A stretch of 64,000 bases of DNA from Streptomyces mirabilis (GCF_018310535.1 NZ_CP074102.1:7688001-7752000); one strand, 5' to 3'. Counted from the first letter of the stretch, positions 1 through 7,564 are shown. Translations and numbers: made by a program. The notes: a model not told the origin generated them from the sequence alone.

Positions 1-5
1 ACGGC

Positions 6-767
6 ATGACCACAGCGGGAGTGCGGGCCACCGCACGGATCGGCGCACGGGCCGACGGGCGCGGCCGTACCGCGCTGCCCGTGCTGGAGGGAGAGGGGCC
101 GCTCGCGCTGCGGCGCACCCGGGCGAGCGGGGACGAGGCACGCGTCCTGCTTGTCGGGGCGATGAGCGGACCGCTCGGCGGTGACCGCTTCGCCGTGGAG
201 GCGGAGGTGGGGGAGGGGGCCCGGCTGCACGTCGGATCGGCCGCCGCGACCATCGCCCTGCCGGGACAGGCCAAGGGCGAGGCCCGTTACGATGTGCGGC
301 TCGACGTGTCCGGCGGGGGTGAACTGCGCTGGCTGCCCGAGCAGTTGATCTCCGCCCAGGAGAGTGACCTGTATGTGTCCTCGCGCGTCGAGCTCCGGTC
401 GGGCGCGCGGCTCGTCTTCCGGGAGGAGCAGGTGCTCGGGCGCGTCGGCGAGCAACCCGGACGGCTCACCAGTCGTCTTGTCGTGCGGCTCGACGGACGG
501 CCGCTGCTGGACCAGGAGCTGTCGTGCGGCCCCGGCGCACCCGGTGGCTGGGACGGTCCCGCGGTACTCGGGGGACATCGGGCTCTGGGTCAGCTCGTCG
601 TCGTACGGCCGGAGTTCGAGCGCGAGCCGCCGCAGGCGCGGCTGTTGGGGGAGTACGCGGCCCTCATGCCGCTCGCCGGGCCCGCGGCCCTGGTGAGTGC
701 CCTGGCGCCGGACGCGCTGCGGCTGCGGCGGGTACTGGACGAGGCCTTGCGCGCACTCGACCGATAA
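6..767 (+). CDS. ureD: Urease accessory protein UreD
   Basis: This 253-residue protein has the features of the UreD/UreH urease accessory family. UreD forms a complex with UreF and UreG that inserts nickel into apo-urease in the cytoplasm. Family-like stretches are the early GPLGGDRF segment, the beta-rich middle with LRWLPEQLI near residues 108-116, and the C-terminal region after residue 200 with GEYAALMPLAG. The length is usual for actinobacterial UreD. The ATG lies at the very edge of the window, so its ribosome-binding site and the expected upstream ureG are not visible. The next gene lies about 140 bases downstream and is unrelated, so this is probably the last gene of the urease operon. 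Confidence 0.9.
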   Translation: MTTAGVRATARIGARADGRGRTALPVLEGEGPLALRRTRASGDEARVLLVGAMSGPLGGDRFAVEAEVGEGARLHVGSAAATIALPGQAKGEARYDVRLDVSGGGELRWLPEQLISAQESDLYVSSRVELRSGARLVFREEQVLGRVGEQPGRLTSRLVVRLDGRPLLDQELSCGPGAPGGWDGPAVLGGHRALGQLVVVRPEFEREPPQARLLGEYAALMPLAGPAALVSALAPDALRLRRVLDEALRALDR

Positions 768-870
768 GTCGATAAGTACTCTCCGCTCAACGGGACTTGG
801 TACTCCGGTTATCGGAATGGTAAAGAAGGCCGGTCACCCCTGTTCTCAGGGACCTCACAGCCGAAAGGAT

Positions 871-902
871 CCCCGTACCAATCGCAACGATGTACGGGGA
901 GG
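871..902 (+). promoter_or_regulatory. Hairpin overlapping the Shine-Dalgarno of the exported peptidase
   Basis: CCCCGTAC at 871-878 and GTACGGGG at 892-899 form a perfect 8-bp stem with a 13-base loop. The 3' arm overlaps the GGGGAGG ribosome-binding site (896-902) of the TTG start at 909. The pairing is visible in the sequence. That it limits translation initiation is inference. Confidence 0.5.
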
Positions 903-908
903 TCCCAC

Positions 909-2507
909 TTGAGGGCTAAGAGACCGACGAGACGCCTGACCGCGTTCGCTTCGGCCGGAGCACTCGTCACGGCGACCCTGATAGCCGGAGCCGTCGCGGC
1001 GCCGTCGGCCACCGCCGACTCGCGTCACGGTCAGGACCGTGAGGCCCGCGGCGCGGCGATCGCCGCCGCCCGAGCCTCGAAGGCCGGGATCAACTGGCAG
1101 GACTGCCCTGCGGACTGGGGCTTCGAGAAGCCGATCCAGTGCGGCTGGGTGTCCGTCCCGCTCGACTACGCCCACCCGTACGGCAAGCAGATCAAGCTCG
1201 CCGTCGACCGCATCGGGAACACCGGGACCAAGGCGGAGCGCCAGGGCGCGCTCGTCTACAACCCGGGTGGCCCCGGTGGTTCGGGCATGCGCTTCCCGCG
1301 CCGCGTCACCACCAAGGCCCCGCTGTGGGTGAACACCTCGAAGGCGTACGACTTCGTGGGCTTCGACCCGCGCGGTGTCGGCCACTCGGCCCCGATCTCC
1401 TGCATTGACCCTCAGGAGTTCGTGAAGGCGCCCAAGGCCGACCCGGTGCCGGACTCCGAGGCCGACAAGCGCGTCCAGCGCAAGCTCGCCGCCGCGTACG
1501 CGGACGGCTGTGCCAAGCGCAGCGGCAAGGCGATGCTGGCGCAGATGACCACGCCCAACACCGCCCGCGACCTGGATGTCATCCGGGCCGCACTCGGTGA
1601 GAAGAAGCTCAACTACCTGGGCGTCTCCTACGGCACGTACCTCGGCGCCGTCTACGGCACCCTGTTCCCGGGCCACGTCCGCCGCATGGTCGTCGACAGT
1701 GTCGTCAACCCGGCGAAGGAGAACATCTGGTACCAGGCCAACCTGGAGCAGGACATCGCCTTCGAGGGCCGCTGGAAGGACTGGGAGGACTGGGTCGCCA
1801 AGAACGACGCCGCCTTCCACCTCGGCGACACCCGCGCCAAGGTCCAGGACCAGTGGCTGAAGCTGCGGGCCACCGCGAAGAAGAGCCCGCTCGGTGGCGT
1901 CGTCGGCCCCGCCGAACTGATCTCCTTCTTCCAGAGCGCCCCGTACTACGACTCGTCGTGGGTGCCGGTCGCGACGGCGTTCAGCAAGTACGTCGCCGGT
2001 GACACCCAGGCGCTCGTCGACGCCGCCGCCCCCGACATGTCCGACACCGTGGGCAACATCGCCTCGGAGAACGGCAACGCCGTCTACACGGCCGTCGAGT
2101 GCGCCGACGCCAAGTGGCCCACCAGCTGGTCGAAGTGGGACAAGGACAACACGAAGCTCCACAAGAGCTACCCGTTCATGACGTGGGCCAACGCGTGGAT
2201 GAACCTGCCCTGCGCGACCTGGCCGGTCAAGCAGCAGACCCCGGTGAACGTCAAGACCGGCAAGGGTCTGCCCGCCGTCCTGATCGTGCAGTCCACGCGT
2301 GACGCCGCCACCCCGTACCCCGGCGCCGTCGAACTGCACAAGCGTTTCAAGGGCTCCCGCCTGATCACCGAGAACGGTGCGGGCTCGCACGGTGTGACCG
2401 GCCTGGTCAACCCGTGCATCAACACCCGGGTGGACTCCTACTTGCTCACCGGCAAGACGGACGCGGCCGATGTGACGTGCACCCCGCACGCCACTCCGAC
2501 CCCGTAA
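909..2507 (+). CDS. Secreted alpha/beta-hydrolase, tripeptidyl aminopeptidase (Tap/SlpD) type
   Basis: This 532-residue exported serine hydrolase probably removes N-terminal tripeptides from proteins outside the cell. It begins at TTG, chosen because GGGGAGG lies 7 bases upstream and the protein then opens with a typical signal peptide (RRLTAFASAGALVTATLIAG, cleavage after about residue 36). An oxyanion-hole segment NPGGPGGSG lies near residue 120. The nucleophile elbow GVSYGTYLG puts the catalytic Ser near residue 240. The C-terminal TAP-like domain carries the acid (STRDAATP, near 463) and the His (GAGSHG, near 495). Four or more Cys residues could form disulfides in the exported protein. 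It stands alone, followed by a strong terminator. The exact peptide specificity cannot be read from sequence. Confidence 0.87.
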   Translation: MRAKRPTRRLTAFASAGALVTATLIAGAVAAPSATADSRHGQDREARGAAIAAARASKAGINWQDCPADWGFEKPIQCGWVSVPLDYAHPYGKQIKLAVDRIGNTGTKAERQGALVYNPGGPGGSGMRFPRRVTTKAPLWVNTSKAYDFVGFDPRGVGHSAPISCIDPQEFVKAPKADPVPDSEADKRVQRKLAAAYADGCAKRSGKAMLAQMTTPNTARDLDVIRAALGEKKLNYLGVSYGTYLGAVYGTLFPGHVRRMVVDSVVNPAKENIWYQANLEQDIAFEGRWKDWEDWVAKNDAAFHLGDTRAKVQDQWLKLRATAKKSPLGGVVGPAELISFFQSAPYYDSSWVPVATAFSKYVAGDTQALVDAAAPDMSDTVGNIASENGNAVYTAVECADAKWPTSWSKWDKDNTKLHKSYPFMTWANAWMNLPCATWPVKQQTPVNVKTGKGLPAVLIVQSTRDAATPYPGAVELHKRFKGSRLITENGAGSHGVTGLVNPCINTRVDSYLLTGKTDAADVTCTPHATPTP

Positions 2508-2521
2508 CACCCCACGCACAG

Positions 2522-2551
2522 AAGGGGCGGCCGGATCTCCGGCCGCCCCTT
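2522..2551. terminator. Bidirectional intrinsic terminator
   Basis: A perfect 14-bp inverted repeat (AAGGGGCGGCCGGA and its complement) around a 2-base centre lies between two convergent genes, the exported peptidase on + and the acyltransferase on -. It can serve both. Confidence 0.85.
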
Positions 2552-2569
2552 CCGCCTGTCGTGCGTCTC

Positions 2570-3295
2570 TCAACTCAACGGCATCCGCGGGAACTTGCGG
2601 GCTTGTGCCGCGACCTCGGCAGCCTCCTCCGCCTTGACGACGGCCGCGTACCGGTCGACGTACTCCTGCTCGGAGAGGGTGAGGATGGCGTACATGATCT
2701 CGTCGGTGACGGCGCGCAGGATGGCCTTCTCGTTCTCCATCCCGGCGTAGCGGGAGAAGTCGAGGGGCTTCCCGAAGCGGATCACCACGGGGTGGAGGCT
2801 CGGGATCTTCTGACCCGGCGGCTGTGCCTCGAAGGTGCCGATCATGGCGCAGGGGATGACCGGAACCCCGGCCTTGAGCGCCATCACCGCGACGCCGACC
2901 TTGCCCTTGTAGAGGCGGCCGTCGTGCGAACGCGTCCCCTCCGGGTAGATGCCGAGCAGCTCGTCCCTGCGCAGCACGCCCAGTCCCTCGCGGATCGCGG
3001 CCTGGCCCGCGTCCTTGCCGGAGCGGTCCACCGGGATCTGTCCGGCGCTGCGGAAGAAGGCGGCCGTCAGCCGCCCCTTGATACCGGGCCCCGTGAAGTA
3101 CTCGGCCTTCGCCAGGAAGGTGATCCGCCGCTTCAGGATCGCGGGCATCAGGAAGTGGTCCGAGAACGAGAGATGATTGCCGGCCACGATGGCGGGGCCC
3201 GACGCCGGTATGTGCTCAAGGCCCTCGATCCGGGGCCGGAACACCAGCCTCAACAGTGGACCCAGAAGCACATACTTGAGCACGTAGTAGAACAC
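2570..3295 (-). CDS. 1-acyl-sn-glycerol-3-phosphate acyltransferase family protein (PlsC-like)
   Basis: This 241-residue membrane-associated acyltransferase would transfer an acyl chain to lysophosphatidate or a similar lyso-lipid in phospholipid synthesis. The catalytic HX4D motif is NHLSFSDH near residues 39-46. The substrate-binding EGTRS motif is near 119-123, and the PVIPCAMIGT segment follows. A short hydrophobic N-terminus (FYYVLKYVLLGPLLRLVF) could anchor the protein in the membrane. Length and domain order fit the PlsC family. About 110 bases of non-coding sequence precede it, presumably its promoter. Streptomyces carry several PlsC paralogues, so the precise acceptor is uncertain. 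Confidence 0.85.
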   Translation of the reverse strand: MFYYVLKYVLLGPLLRLVFRPRIEGLEHIPASGPAIVAGNHLSFSDHFLMPAILKRRITFLAKAEYFTGPGIKGRLTAAFFRSAGQIPVDRSGKDAGQAAIREGLGVLRRDELLGIYPEGTRSHDGRLYKGKVGVAVMALKAGVPVIPCAMIGTFEAQPPGQKIPSLHPVVIRFGKPLDFSRYAGMENEKAILRAVTDEIMYAILTLSEQEYVDRYAAVVKAEEAAEVAAQARKFPRMPLS

Positions 3296-3408
3296 GGTAT
3301 CTCTCCAACTCTACCGGGTCGGCTCTGGGGCCGCGTTCTTCCAGACTTGGTCATCCCTGAGGATGCTCTACTGGCCACGCGGGGGATAGGGGCGGCTCGT
3401 GACGCACG

Positions 3409-3927
3409 TCAGACGCCGCGTGCCCGGTGGCGGCGTACCGCGTCGCGGTTGGCGCAGCGTGGGGTGCAGTACCGCTGTCGTCCGGTGCGGGAGGTGTCGG
3501 CGAAGATCGTGGTGCACTCGCTCACGGCGCAGCGTCCGAGGCGGTGCATGCCTCGTCCGGCCAGGTGCAGTGCGGTACCCACGGCGATGAGTGAGAACAG
3601 TACGGGGCCGAGTGCCTGCCGGTCGTCGCGGAAGTGCAGGTGCCAGCCGCTACCGGCGTGGTCGGTCATCCGCGGGTGGGCGGCCGCGGCCGCCAGCATC
3701 CGGTTGAGCAGCTCGGCGCGTTCGTGTTCGTCGGTGGCATCGACGACTTTCTCCCACGCCGCCAGTGCGTCCTGGGTGCGGTCGATGTCTTGGGGGGTGA
3801 CCGGGTTCTCCAGCACCAGCCCGGCGGCGCGGCAGCGGTCCGCGAGCTCCTCGGTGCCGGCCGGGCGCCGGTTGGCCAGATCGGCGGCCAGGTTCACGGC
3901 GTCCTCGCCGTAAGGGTTGAGGTGCAT
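3409..3927 (-). CDS. CGNR zinc-finger / ABATE-domain transcriptional regulator
   Basis: This 172-residue protein has an N-terminal ABATE-type region (residues 1-120, with AVNLAADLANRRP near the start) and a C-terminal CGNR zinc finger. The finger reads C-x4-C ... YCTPRCANRDAVRRHR near residues 132-168, with four Cys and a basic tail that would contact DNA. Actinobacterial members are usually repressors of small neighbouring operons. It is divergent from the acetyltransferase gene with only 26 bases between start codons, so it may control that gene as well as itself. No operator palindrome is obvious in so short a gap. Confidence 0.82.
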   Translation of the reverse strand: MHLNPYGEDAVNLAADLANRRPAGTEELADRCRAAGLVLENPVTPQDIDRTQDALAAWEKVVDATDEHERAELLNRMLAAAAAHPRMTDHAGSGWHLHFRDDRQALGPVLFSLIAVGTALHLAGRGMHRLGRCAVSECTTIFADTSRTGRQRYCTPRCANRDAVRRHRARGV

Positions 3928-3953
3928 AAGGTCATTACATCAGTCTGGTCGGC

Positions 3954-4460
3954 ATGGGACAACGCAAGGGAAACGGGCCGGCCGTACGACAGGCGGTGGA
4001 GTACGACCTGGTGGAGCTCGTACGTCTGCGGGCCTTGCTGTTCGAGAACCTCGGCGGTCACTTCTTCAACCCCGCGGCGGCGGACGACGACTGGCTGGAC
4101 GCCCTGGCCGTGGTGCTGAAGGAACAGCTGACCGCGGATGCCGTGCGGATCCTCGTGGTGGACGGCGACGACGGCGCCGACGACCGTGGCCTGGCCGCTT
4201 GTGGGATCGCCACCATCGAGCAGCGGCTGCCCGGTCCGCACCTGCGCAACGGCCGGATCGGGCATGTGATCGGCGTGGTCACCGACCCGTCGTACCGGCG
4301 CCGCGGTCTCAGCCGCTCGATCATGCGGGGCCTGCTCGACTGGTTCAGGGAACGTGAGGTCGCCCGAGTGGACCTGTACGCCTCTGCCGAGGGCGAACCG
4401 CTGTACCGCGAACTCGGCTTCACCAACCACCCCGACCCCGCGCTGTACTGGCGACCGTGA
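3954..4460 (+). CDS. GNAT-family N-acetyltransferase
   Basis: This 168-residue cytoplasmic acetyl-CoA-dependent acyltransferase belongs to the GNAT superfamily. The acetyl-CoA binding motif A is near residues 101-128 (VVTDPSYRRRGLSRSIMRGLL, with the R-R-x-G-L/x loop). Motif B near the C-terminus reads LYRELGF. No ribosome-binding site precedes the ATG, and the gap to the divergent CGNR regulator is just 26 bases, so the mRNA could be leaderless. The substrate (amino acid, antibiotic or peptide) cannot be told from sequence. The next stretch downstream is the metE scar on the opposite strand. Confidence 0.82.
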   Translation: MGQRKGNGPAVRQAVEYDLVELVRLRALLFENLGGHFFNPAAADDDWLDALAVVLKEQLTADAVRILVVDGDDGADDRGLAACGIATIEQRLPGPHLRNGRIGHVIGVVTDPSYRRRGLSRSIMRGLLDWFREREVARVDLYASAEGEPLYRELGFTNHPDPALYWRP

Positions 4461-4503
4461 GCCACCGGCCTCCATGGGGGCGCGGGGCTGGTGGTGCGGT
4501 GGG

Positions 4504-4644
4504 TCACCGGCGGGCCGGGAAAGCGCTGCGCGTGCTCTCCCGGCCCGCCGTATCGATCGCCTTCTTCAGCTCCCGGTTCTGTCCCTGGCGGGGGTAGCCG
4601 TACACGGTGGCCCGTGCTGCCGCGGCTGCGGACTTCGCTGTCAC
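4504..4644 (-). pseudogene. metE: Stub of cobalamin-independent methionine synthase (metE), interior deleted
   Basis: A GTG at 4644 preceded by AAGGAG opens a 46-codon frame. Residues 1-31 (TAKSAAAAARATVYGYPRQG followed by QNRELKKAI) match the conserved start of actinobacterial MetE, normally about 770 residues. After about residue 31 the MetE similarity stops and the frame runs into a long inverted repeat (4511-4551) resembling a gene-end terminator. MetE transfers the methyl group of methyl-tetrahydrofolate to homocysteine without B12, but this stub has none of the zinc or folate residues. It lies about 180 bases downstream of a cobalamin riboswitch on the same strand, the usual control of metE in Streptomyces. 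The simplest reading is one internal deletion joining the 5' end to the 3' flank. A regulated short leader peptide is less likely. Confidence 0.78.
4511..4551. terminator. Inverted repeat at the end of the metE stub
   Basis: GGCGGGCCGGGA at 4511-4522 pairs with TCCCGGCCCGCC at 4540-4551 around a 17-base loop. It covers the last codons of the stub and probably is the former metE terminator brought next to the start codon by deletion. Confidence 0.6.
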
Positions 4645-4824
4645 GGAAATCTCCTTCGCGAGACATCTCCCTGGGATCCGGGACGGGACGAGGGCGCGAA
4701 GGGGTGACGAACCGGAAGGAAACAACCTCACGCGGCACAGCGCGGTCGTCCGCCCGATATGTACGCCGACCCGCCCACGAGGTCACCGGGATGTCCGCGC
4801 ACGAGGGGTCGCGCGCGGGCAACG

Positions 4825-5015
4825 GGCAGGTCTTCGGACTCGCGGGCACGTCCTCCGTACGGAGGACACCTAGTAGCCGTCGCTTCCCAGGTCCTGTTCA
4901 CCGGACCCAGTGCGTATGACGGCGGTCGTTCCCACTCACCGCTGCGGGGCAGTCCCGGATTCCCACCGGGTTCCCTCTTGCGACGCATCCCGCCTGGCGG
5001 ACGGGGCGAACCAGC
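4825..5015 (-). ncRNA. Cobalamin (B12) riboswitch, orphaned
   Basis: Read on the minus strand from about 5015, the sequence has the B12-riboswitch core. It carries AGGGAACCCGGTGGGAATCC then GGGACTGCCCCGCAGCGGT (about 4975 down to 4938), a GCACTGG segment matching the B12 box (about 4914), the CCTGGGAAG segment, and a closing GCGAGTCCGAAGACCTGCC near 4843-4825. These are the order and spacing of the family. In Streptomyces such elements shut off B12-independent enzymes when cobalamin is abundant. The only frame downstream is the truncated metE stub, so the aptamer is intact in its core but has no functional target. Exact ends are approximate. Confidence 0.88.
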
Positions 5016-5127
5016 TGCACAGACCAGCCTATGGGGCGCTCACCCGGCGCGGCGGATCAGGTCCGGCATTCGGACGGTGAGCTGGGAGACGCGGTCCGAG
5101 CCCCTCGGCCCGGTCGCGCCGGAATGC

Positions 5128-5283
5128 TCACTCCTGGCCGTACACGTGGAACCCGCGGCCTGTCTTGCGGCCCAGCAGCCCTGCCTCCACCATCCGCTGG
5201 AGCAGCGGGGGCGGCGCGTAGAGGGGTTCCTTGAACTCGTCGTACAGGGACTCCGCGATCGAGGCGACGGTGTCAAGGCCGCT
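5128..5283 (-). pseudogene. 3' fragment of 3-hydroxybutyryl-CoA dehydrogenase gene
   Basis: Reading minus-strand codons from about 5283 to the TGA at 5128-5130 gives about 50 residues: LDTVASIAESLYDEFKEPLY, then APPPLLQRMVEAGLLGRKTG and RGFHVYGQE. This is the typical C-terminus of the 3-hydroxyacyl-CoA dehydrogenase family (3HCDH C-terminal domain), where the LLGRKTGRGF signature closes the fold. The NAD-binding domain and catalytic His are missing. The break at about 5280-5285 coincides with the 5' break of the regulator fragment on the other strand, so one deletion joined the two. In the related Streptomyces locus I recall, isocitrate lyase and malate synthase lie between such a gene and the regulator, with metE on the other side. 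Confidence 0.75.
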
Positions 5284-6154
5284 CACCGAGCGGCTCGCCG
5301 ACGGGCACGGCGTGCGGCTGGCCGCCGAATCCGGCGATCACCTGCATCACTACGACGAGGCGTCCCGCACTCTCCACCTGTCGGGCCGCCTGCGACCCGG
5401 TCAGCGGGCGTTCCGTCTGGCGACCCAGCTCGCCCTGCTCGGGTACGGCGACGAACTCGACCGCCAGGCCGCCGCCGACTTTCCCGCCGGTTCACCGTCG
5501 CACGCGCTGGCCCGGATCGGCATCGCCAACTACTTCGCCGCCGCGCTGATCCTGCCCTACCGCACCTTCCACGCGGCGGCGGAGGAGGCGCGGTACGACA
5601 TCGAACGCCTCACCGACCGTTACGGACTCGGTTACGAGACCGTCTGCCACCGCCTGAGCACCCTCCAGCGCCCGCGGCTGCGCGGAGTTCCCTTCTCCTT
5701 CGTCCGGGTCGACCGGGCCGGCAATCTGTCCAAACGGCAGTCCGCGACCGACTTCCACTTCTCCCGGGCCGGCGGCACCTGCCCCCTGTGGAACGTCTAC
5801 GAGGCGTTCGCGGCCCCCGGCCGCATCCACGTCCAGATCGCCGAAATGCCCGACGGCCAGCCCTACTTGTGGACGGCACGTGCCCTGACCCACCACCGCG
5901 GAGGCTGGGGCGAACCCGGCAAGACCTACGCCATCGGCCTGGGCTGGGAGATCCGCCATGCCGCACGCCTCGTCTACGCCGACGGACTCGACCTCGGCAA
6001 TGCCGCCGCCGCTCCCCCCATCGGCATGGGCTGCCGCGGCTGCGAACGCACCGACTGCCCCCAGCGCGCCGCACCCCCGCTCGGCCGTCGACTGAGAATC
6101 GACGAGAACGACAGCACGTTTGTCCCCTGCCCGGTGGTCGACCACTCGCCTTGA
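5284..6154 (+). pseudogene. RamB/ScfR-type short-chain fatty acyl regulator lacking its DNA-binding end
   Basis: About 290 codons match the ligand-binding part of the RamB/MccR/ScfR family: an IrrE-like region with RLRPGQRAFRLATQLALLGY near the start, then the conserved C-terminal domain (CRGCERTDCPQRAAPPLG with its Cys cluster). Intact members are about 470 residues and begin with an XRE helix-turn-helix; that N-terminal part is absent. The frame is formally open back to an ATG at 5231, but codons 5231-5283 come from the hbd fragment read backwards and there is no ribosome-binding site. RamB proteins control the glyoxylate cycle genes, and those genes are missing here. A protein from 5231 could exist but could not bind DNA by the usual domain. 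Confidence 0.8.
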
Positions 6155-6230
6155 GGGCACCTGGAAGGCGCCTGGCGAGGACGCGAGCGTCCTTCGAGCC
6201 CGAGGGTCGCGCGTGTGAGTGTTCCAGCCG

Positions 6231-6611
6231 TCAGGCGTCGAAGCGGCGGCGGGCGGCCTCGATGTGGCTGAGGTATTGGTGGGTCCAGCCGCACATTGCA
6301 TCGACCGTCGCTCGAAGGCCCTGGCCCGATTCGGTGAGGGTGTATTCGACCCGCGGCGGCACGGTGGGGTGCACGCGGCGCTCGACCAGGCCATTGCGTT
6401 CCAGCATGCGCAGGTTCTGGGTGAGCATCTTGTGGCTTATGCCCTCGATCTCGTTGCGCAGCTCGGTGAAGCGCAGGGTGTGTTCACCGAGAGCCTCGAT
6501 GATCAGGAACGCCCACTTATTGGCCACGTCGGAGAAGATCTCCCGCGCCAAAGAGCCCGCGCGCCTCAGGTCTGCTTCCTCGGGCGAGCCCCTGAACTGC
6601 TTGGTCACCAT
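6231..6611 (-). CDS. HxlR-family winged-helix regulator
   Basis: This 126-residue cytoplasmic DNA-binding protein belongs to the HxlR/MarR-like family. The winged helix covers roughly residues 25-105. Recognisable segments are FSDVANKWAFLIIEAL, LRFTELRNEIEGISHKMLTQ (recognition helix) and the wing near VEYTLTESG. HxlR proteins respond to small electrophiles or quinones and often control the divergent gene. Here the divergent neighbour is a RidA-family gene, and the 140-base gap holds a CACTGAAAAGTG palindrome next to this start. A role as regulator of the RidA gene is inference. Confidence 0.88.
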   Translation of the reverse strand: MVTKQFRGSPEEADLRRAGSLAREIFSDVANKWAFLIIEALGEHTLRFTELRNEIEGISHKMLTQNLRMLERNGLVERRVHPTVPPRVEYTLTESGQGLRATVDAMCGWTHQYLSHIEAARRRFDA

Positions 6612-6624
6612 CAGGTTCCCCAGT

Positions 6625-6636
6625 CACTGAAAAGTG
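6625..6636. promoter_or_regulatory. Palindrome in the HxlR/RidA intergenic region
   Basis: CACT-GAAA-AGTG lies 14 bases upstream of the hxlR start and inside the divergent promoter region, a plausible operator for the HxlR protein. A second weaker repeat, AGAGA...TCTCT, is near 6689-6704. Confidence 0.35.
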
Positions 6637-6753
6637 CGTTCTTCCAGGTCAGCGGCCACTCTCCTACAGTTCCTGAGTAACCACAAGAGATCGAGTGTCT
6701 CTTGGCTCGGTGGAAGCGAGCCCATGGGCGCTCATGACAAGGAGGCAGGCAGC

Positions 6754-7161
6754 ATGGCCATCACCCTGGTGAACCCCAGCGGATTGCCGAAGATCCCGGT
6801 GTACCGGCAGGTGTCGATCGCGACCGGGTCGAAGCTGGTCTTCATCGCCGGGCAGGTCGCCTGGGACGCGGAGGGGCTCACGGTCGGCGAAGGTGACCTC
6901 GCCGCTCAGGTCGAGCGGAGCTATCTCAACGTCGGCACCGCGCTGGCCGAGGTCGGCGCTTCCTTCGACGACGTGGCAAAGCTGACCGTCTACGTCGTCG
7001 ACTGGACCCCCGACAAGATGCCCCTGTTCCTGGAGGGAGTCGCCCGGGCCTCCGCAAAGCTGGGGATCACCCCGATGGCGCCGGGCACGCTGATCGGCGT
7101 GGCGGCACTGGACGTACCCGACCATCTGGTCGAGGTCGAAGCCACCGCGATCATCGACTGA
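6754..7161 (+). CDS. RidA (YjgF/YER057c) family protein
   Basis: This 135-residue protein has the RidA fold. Members hydrolyse reactive enamine/imine intermediates from PLP enzymes, or act as related deaminases. I chose the ATG at 6754 because AAGGAGG lies 8 bases upstream and the family alignment starts there; an in-frame upstream ATG is not supported. Visible features are FIAGQVAWD near residue 33, the helix with AQVERSYLNVGTALAEVGAS, KLTVYVVDW, and the C-terminal GTLIGVAALDVPDHLVEVEA. In canonical RidA an Arg in the (C/I)RxC segment near residue 105 binds substrate. Here this segment reads GTLIGVAAL without that Arg, so it belongs to a divergent subgroup and the enamine deaminase activity is uncertain. 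Confidence 0.85.
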   Translation: MAITLVNPSGLPKIPVYRQVSIATGSKLVFIAGQVAWDAEGLTVGEGDLAAQVERSYLNVGTALAEVGASFDDVAKLTVYVVDWTPDKMPLFLEGVARASAKLGITPMAPGTLIGVAALDVPDHLVEVEATAIID

Positions 7162-7253
7162 TCAGTCCCTGAACAGCGCCGCACGCTCCATATGGATGGC
7201 GGAATCCAAGTTCTGCCGCTGCCGGCCGACCGGATCCAGGCTCACCCGGTCCA

Positions 7254-7364
7254 TTGCTGATCGAACTCACCACCGAGCAGAACAACAGGGACGAGCTGCG
7301 ACGCCTCGCCGACCAGCGCAACACGACCGCGGCCGAGCAACTCGCAGAGCTCACCGCCGAGTGA
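7254..7364 (+). CDS. Unrecognised 36-residue frame, possibly a gene remnant
   Basis: A TTG opens 36 codons with strong G/C third positions and a charged helical product (TTEQNNRDELRRLADQRNTT, then AAEQLAELTAE). I do not recognise it. It could be the end of a decayed gene or a small coiled-coil protein. No ribosome-binding site is evident. The rest of the 370-base stretch between the RidA gene and the rocD terminator shows nothing else coding. Confidence 0.25.
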   Translation: MLIELTTEQNNRDELRRLADQRNTTAAEQLAELTAE

Positions 7365-7530
7365 TCGCCTGTCTGCACTGCTCAACAGGTCGATGTCGAG
7401 GCCGCAGTGGCTTCCTCACGGTTGAGTGTCTTGGAGCGACTGGCGAGCGCGTGGAACGCTTCCTTCGGCTGTGACGAGGGTGACCTCGGCGCCGTCCCGG
7501 CGCAGCCGCTGCGCCCGGGCAGAGCGGCGC

Positions 7531-7564
7531 GGGCGCCTGCCCCGGAACACCGGGGCAGGCGCCC
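7531..7564 (-). terminator. Intrinsic terminator downstream of rocD
   Basis: GGGCGCCTGCCCCGG (7531-7545) and its exact complement (7550-7564) form a 15-bp stem with a 4-base AACA loop, 71 bases beyond the rocD stop. Confidence 0.85.

Noticed and set aside
855..2573. Long open frame of 572 codons on the minus strand across the exported peptidase
   Set aside because: It is the antisense shadow of a high-GC gene. Its product is Arg/Gly/Val-rich without any domain, while the + strand encodes a recognisable enzyme with signal peptide and catalytic triad.
4759..6630. 623-codon + strand frame over the riboswitch and RamB region
   Set aside because: It crosses the riboswitch and the hbd fragment and is out of frame with the RamB-type coding sequence. 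The product is Arg/Pro-rich noise typical of high-GC DNA.
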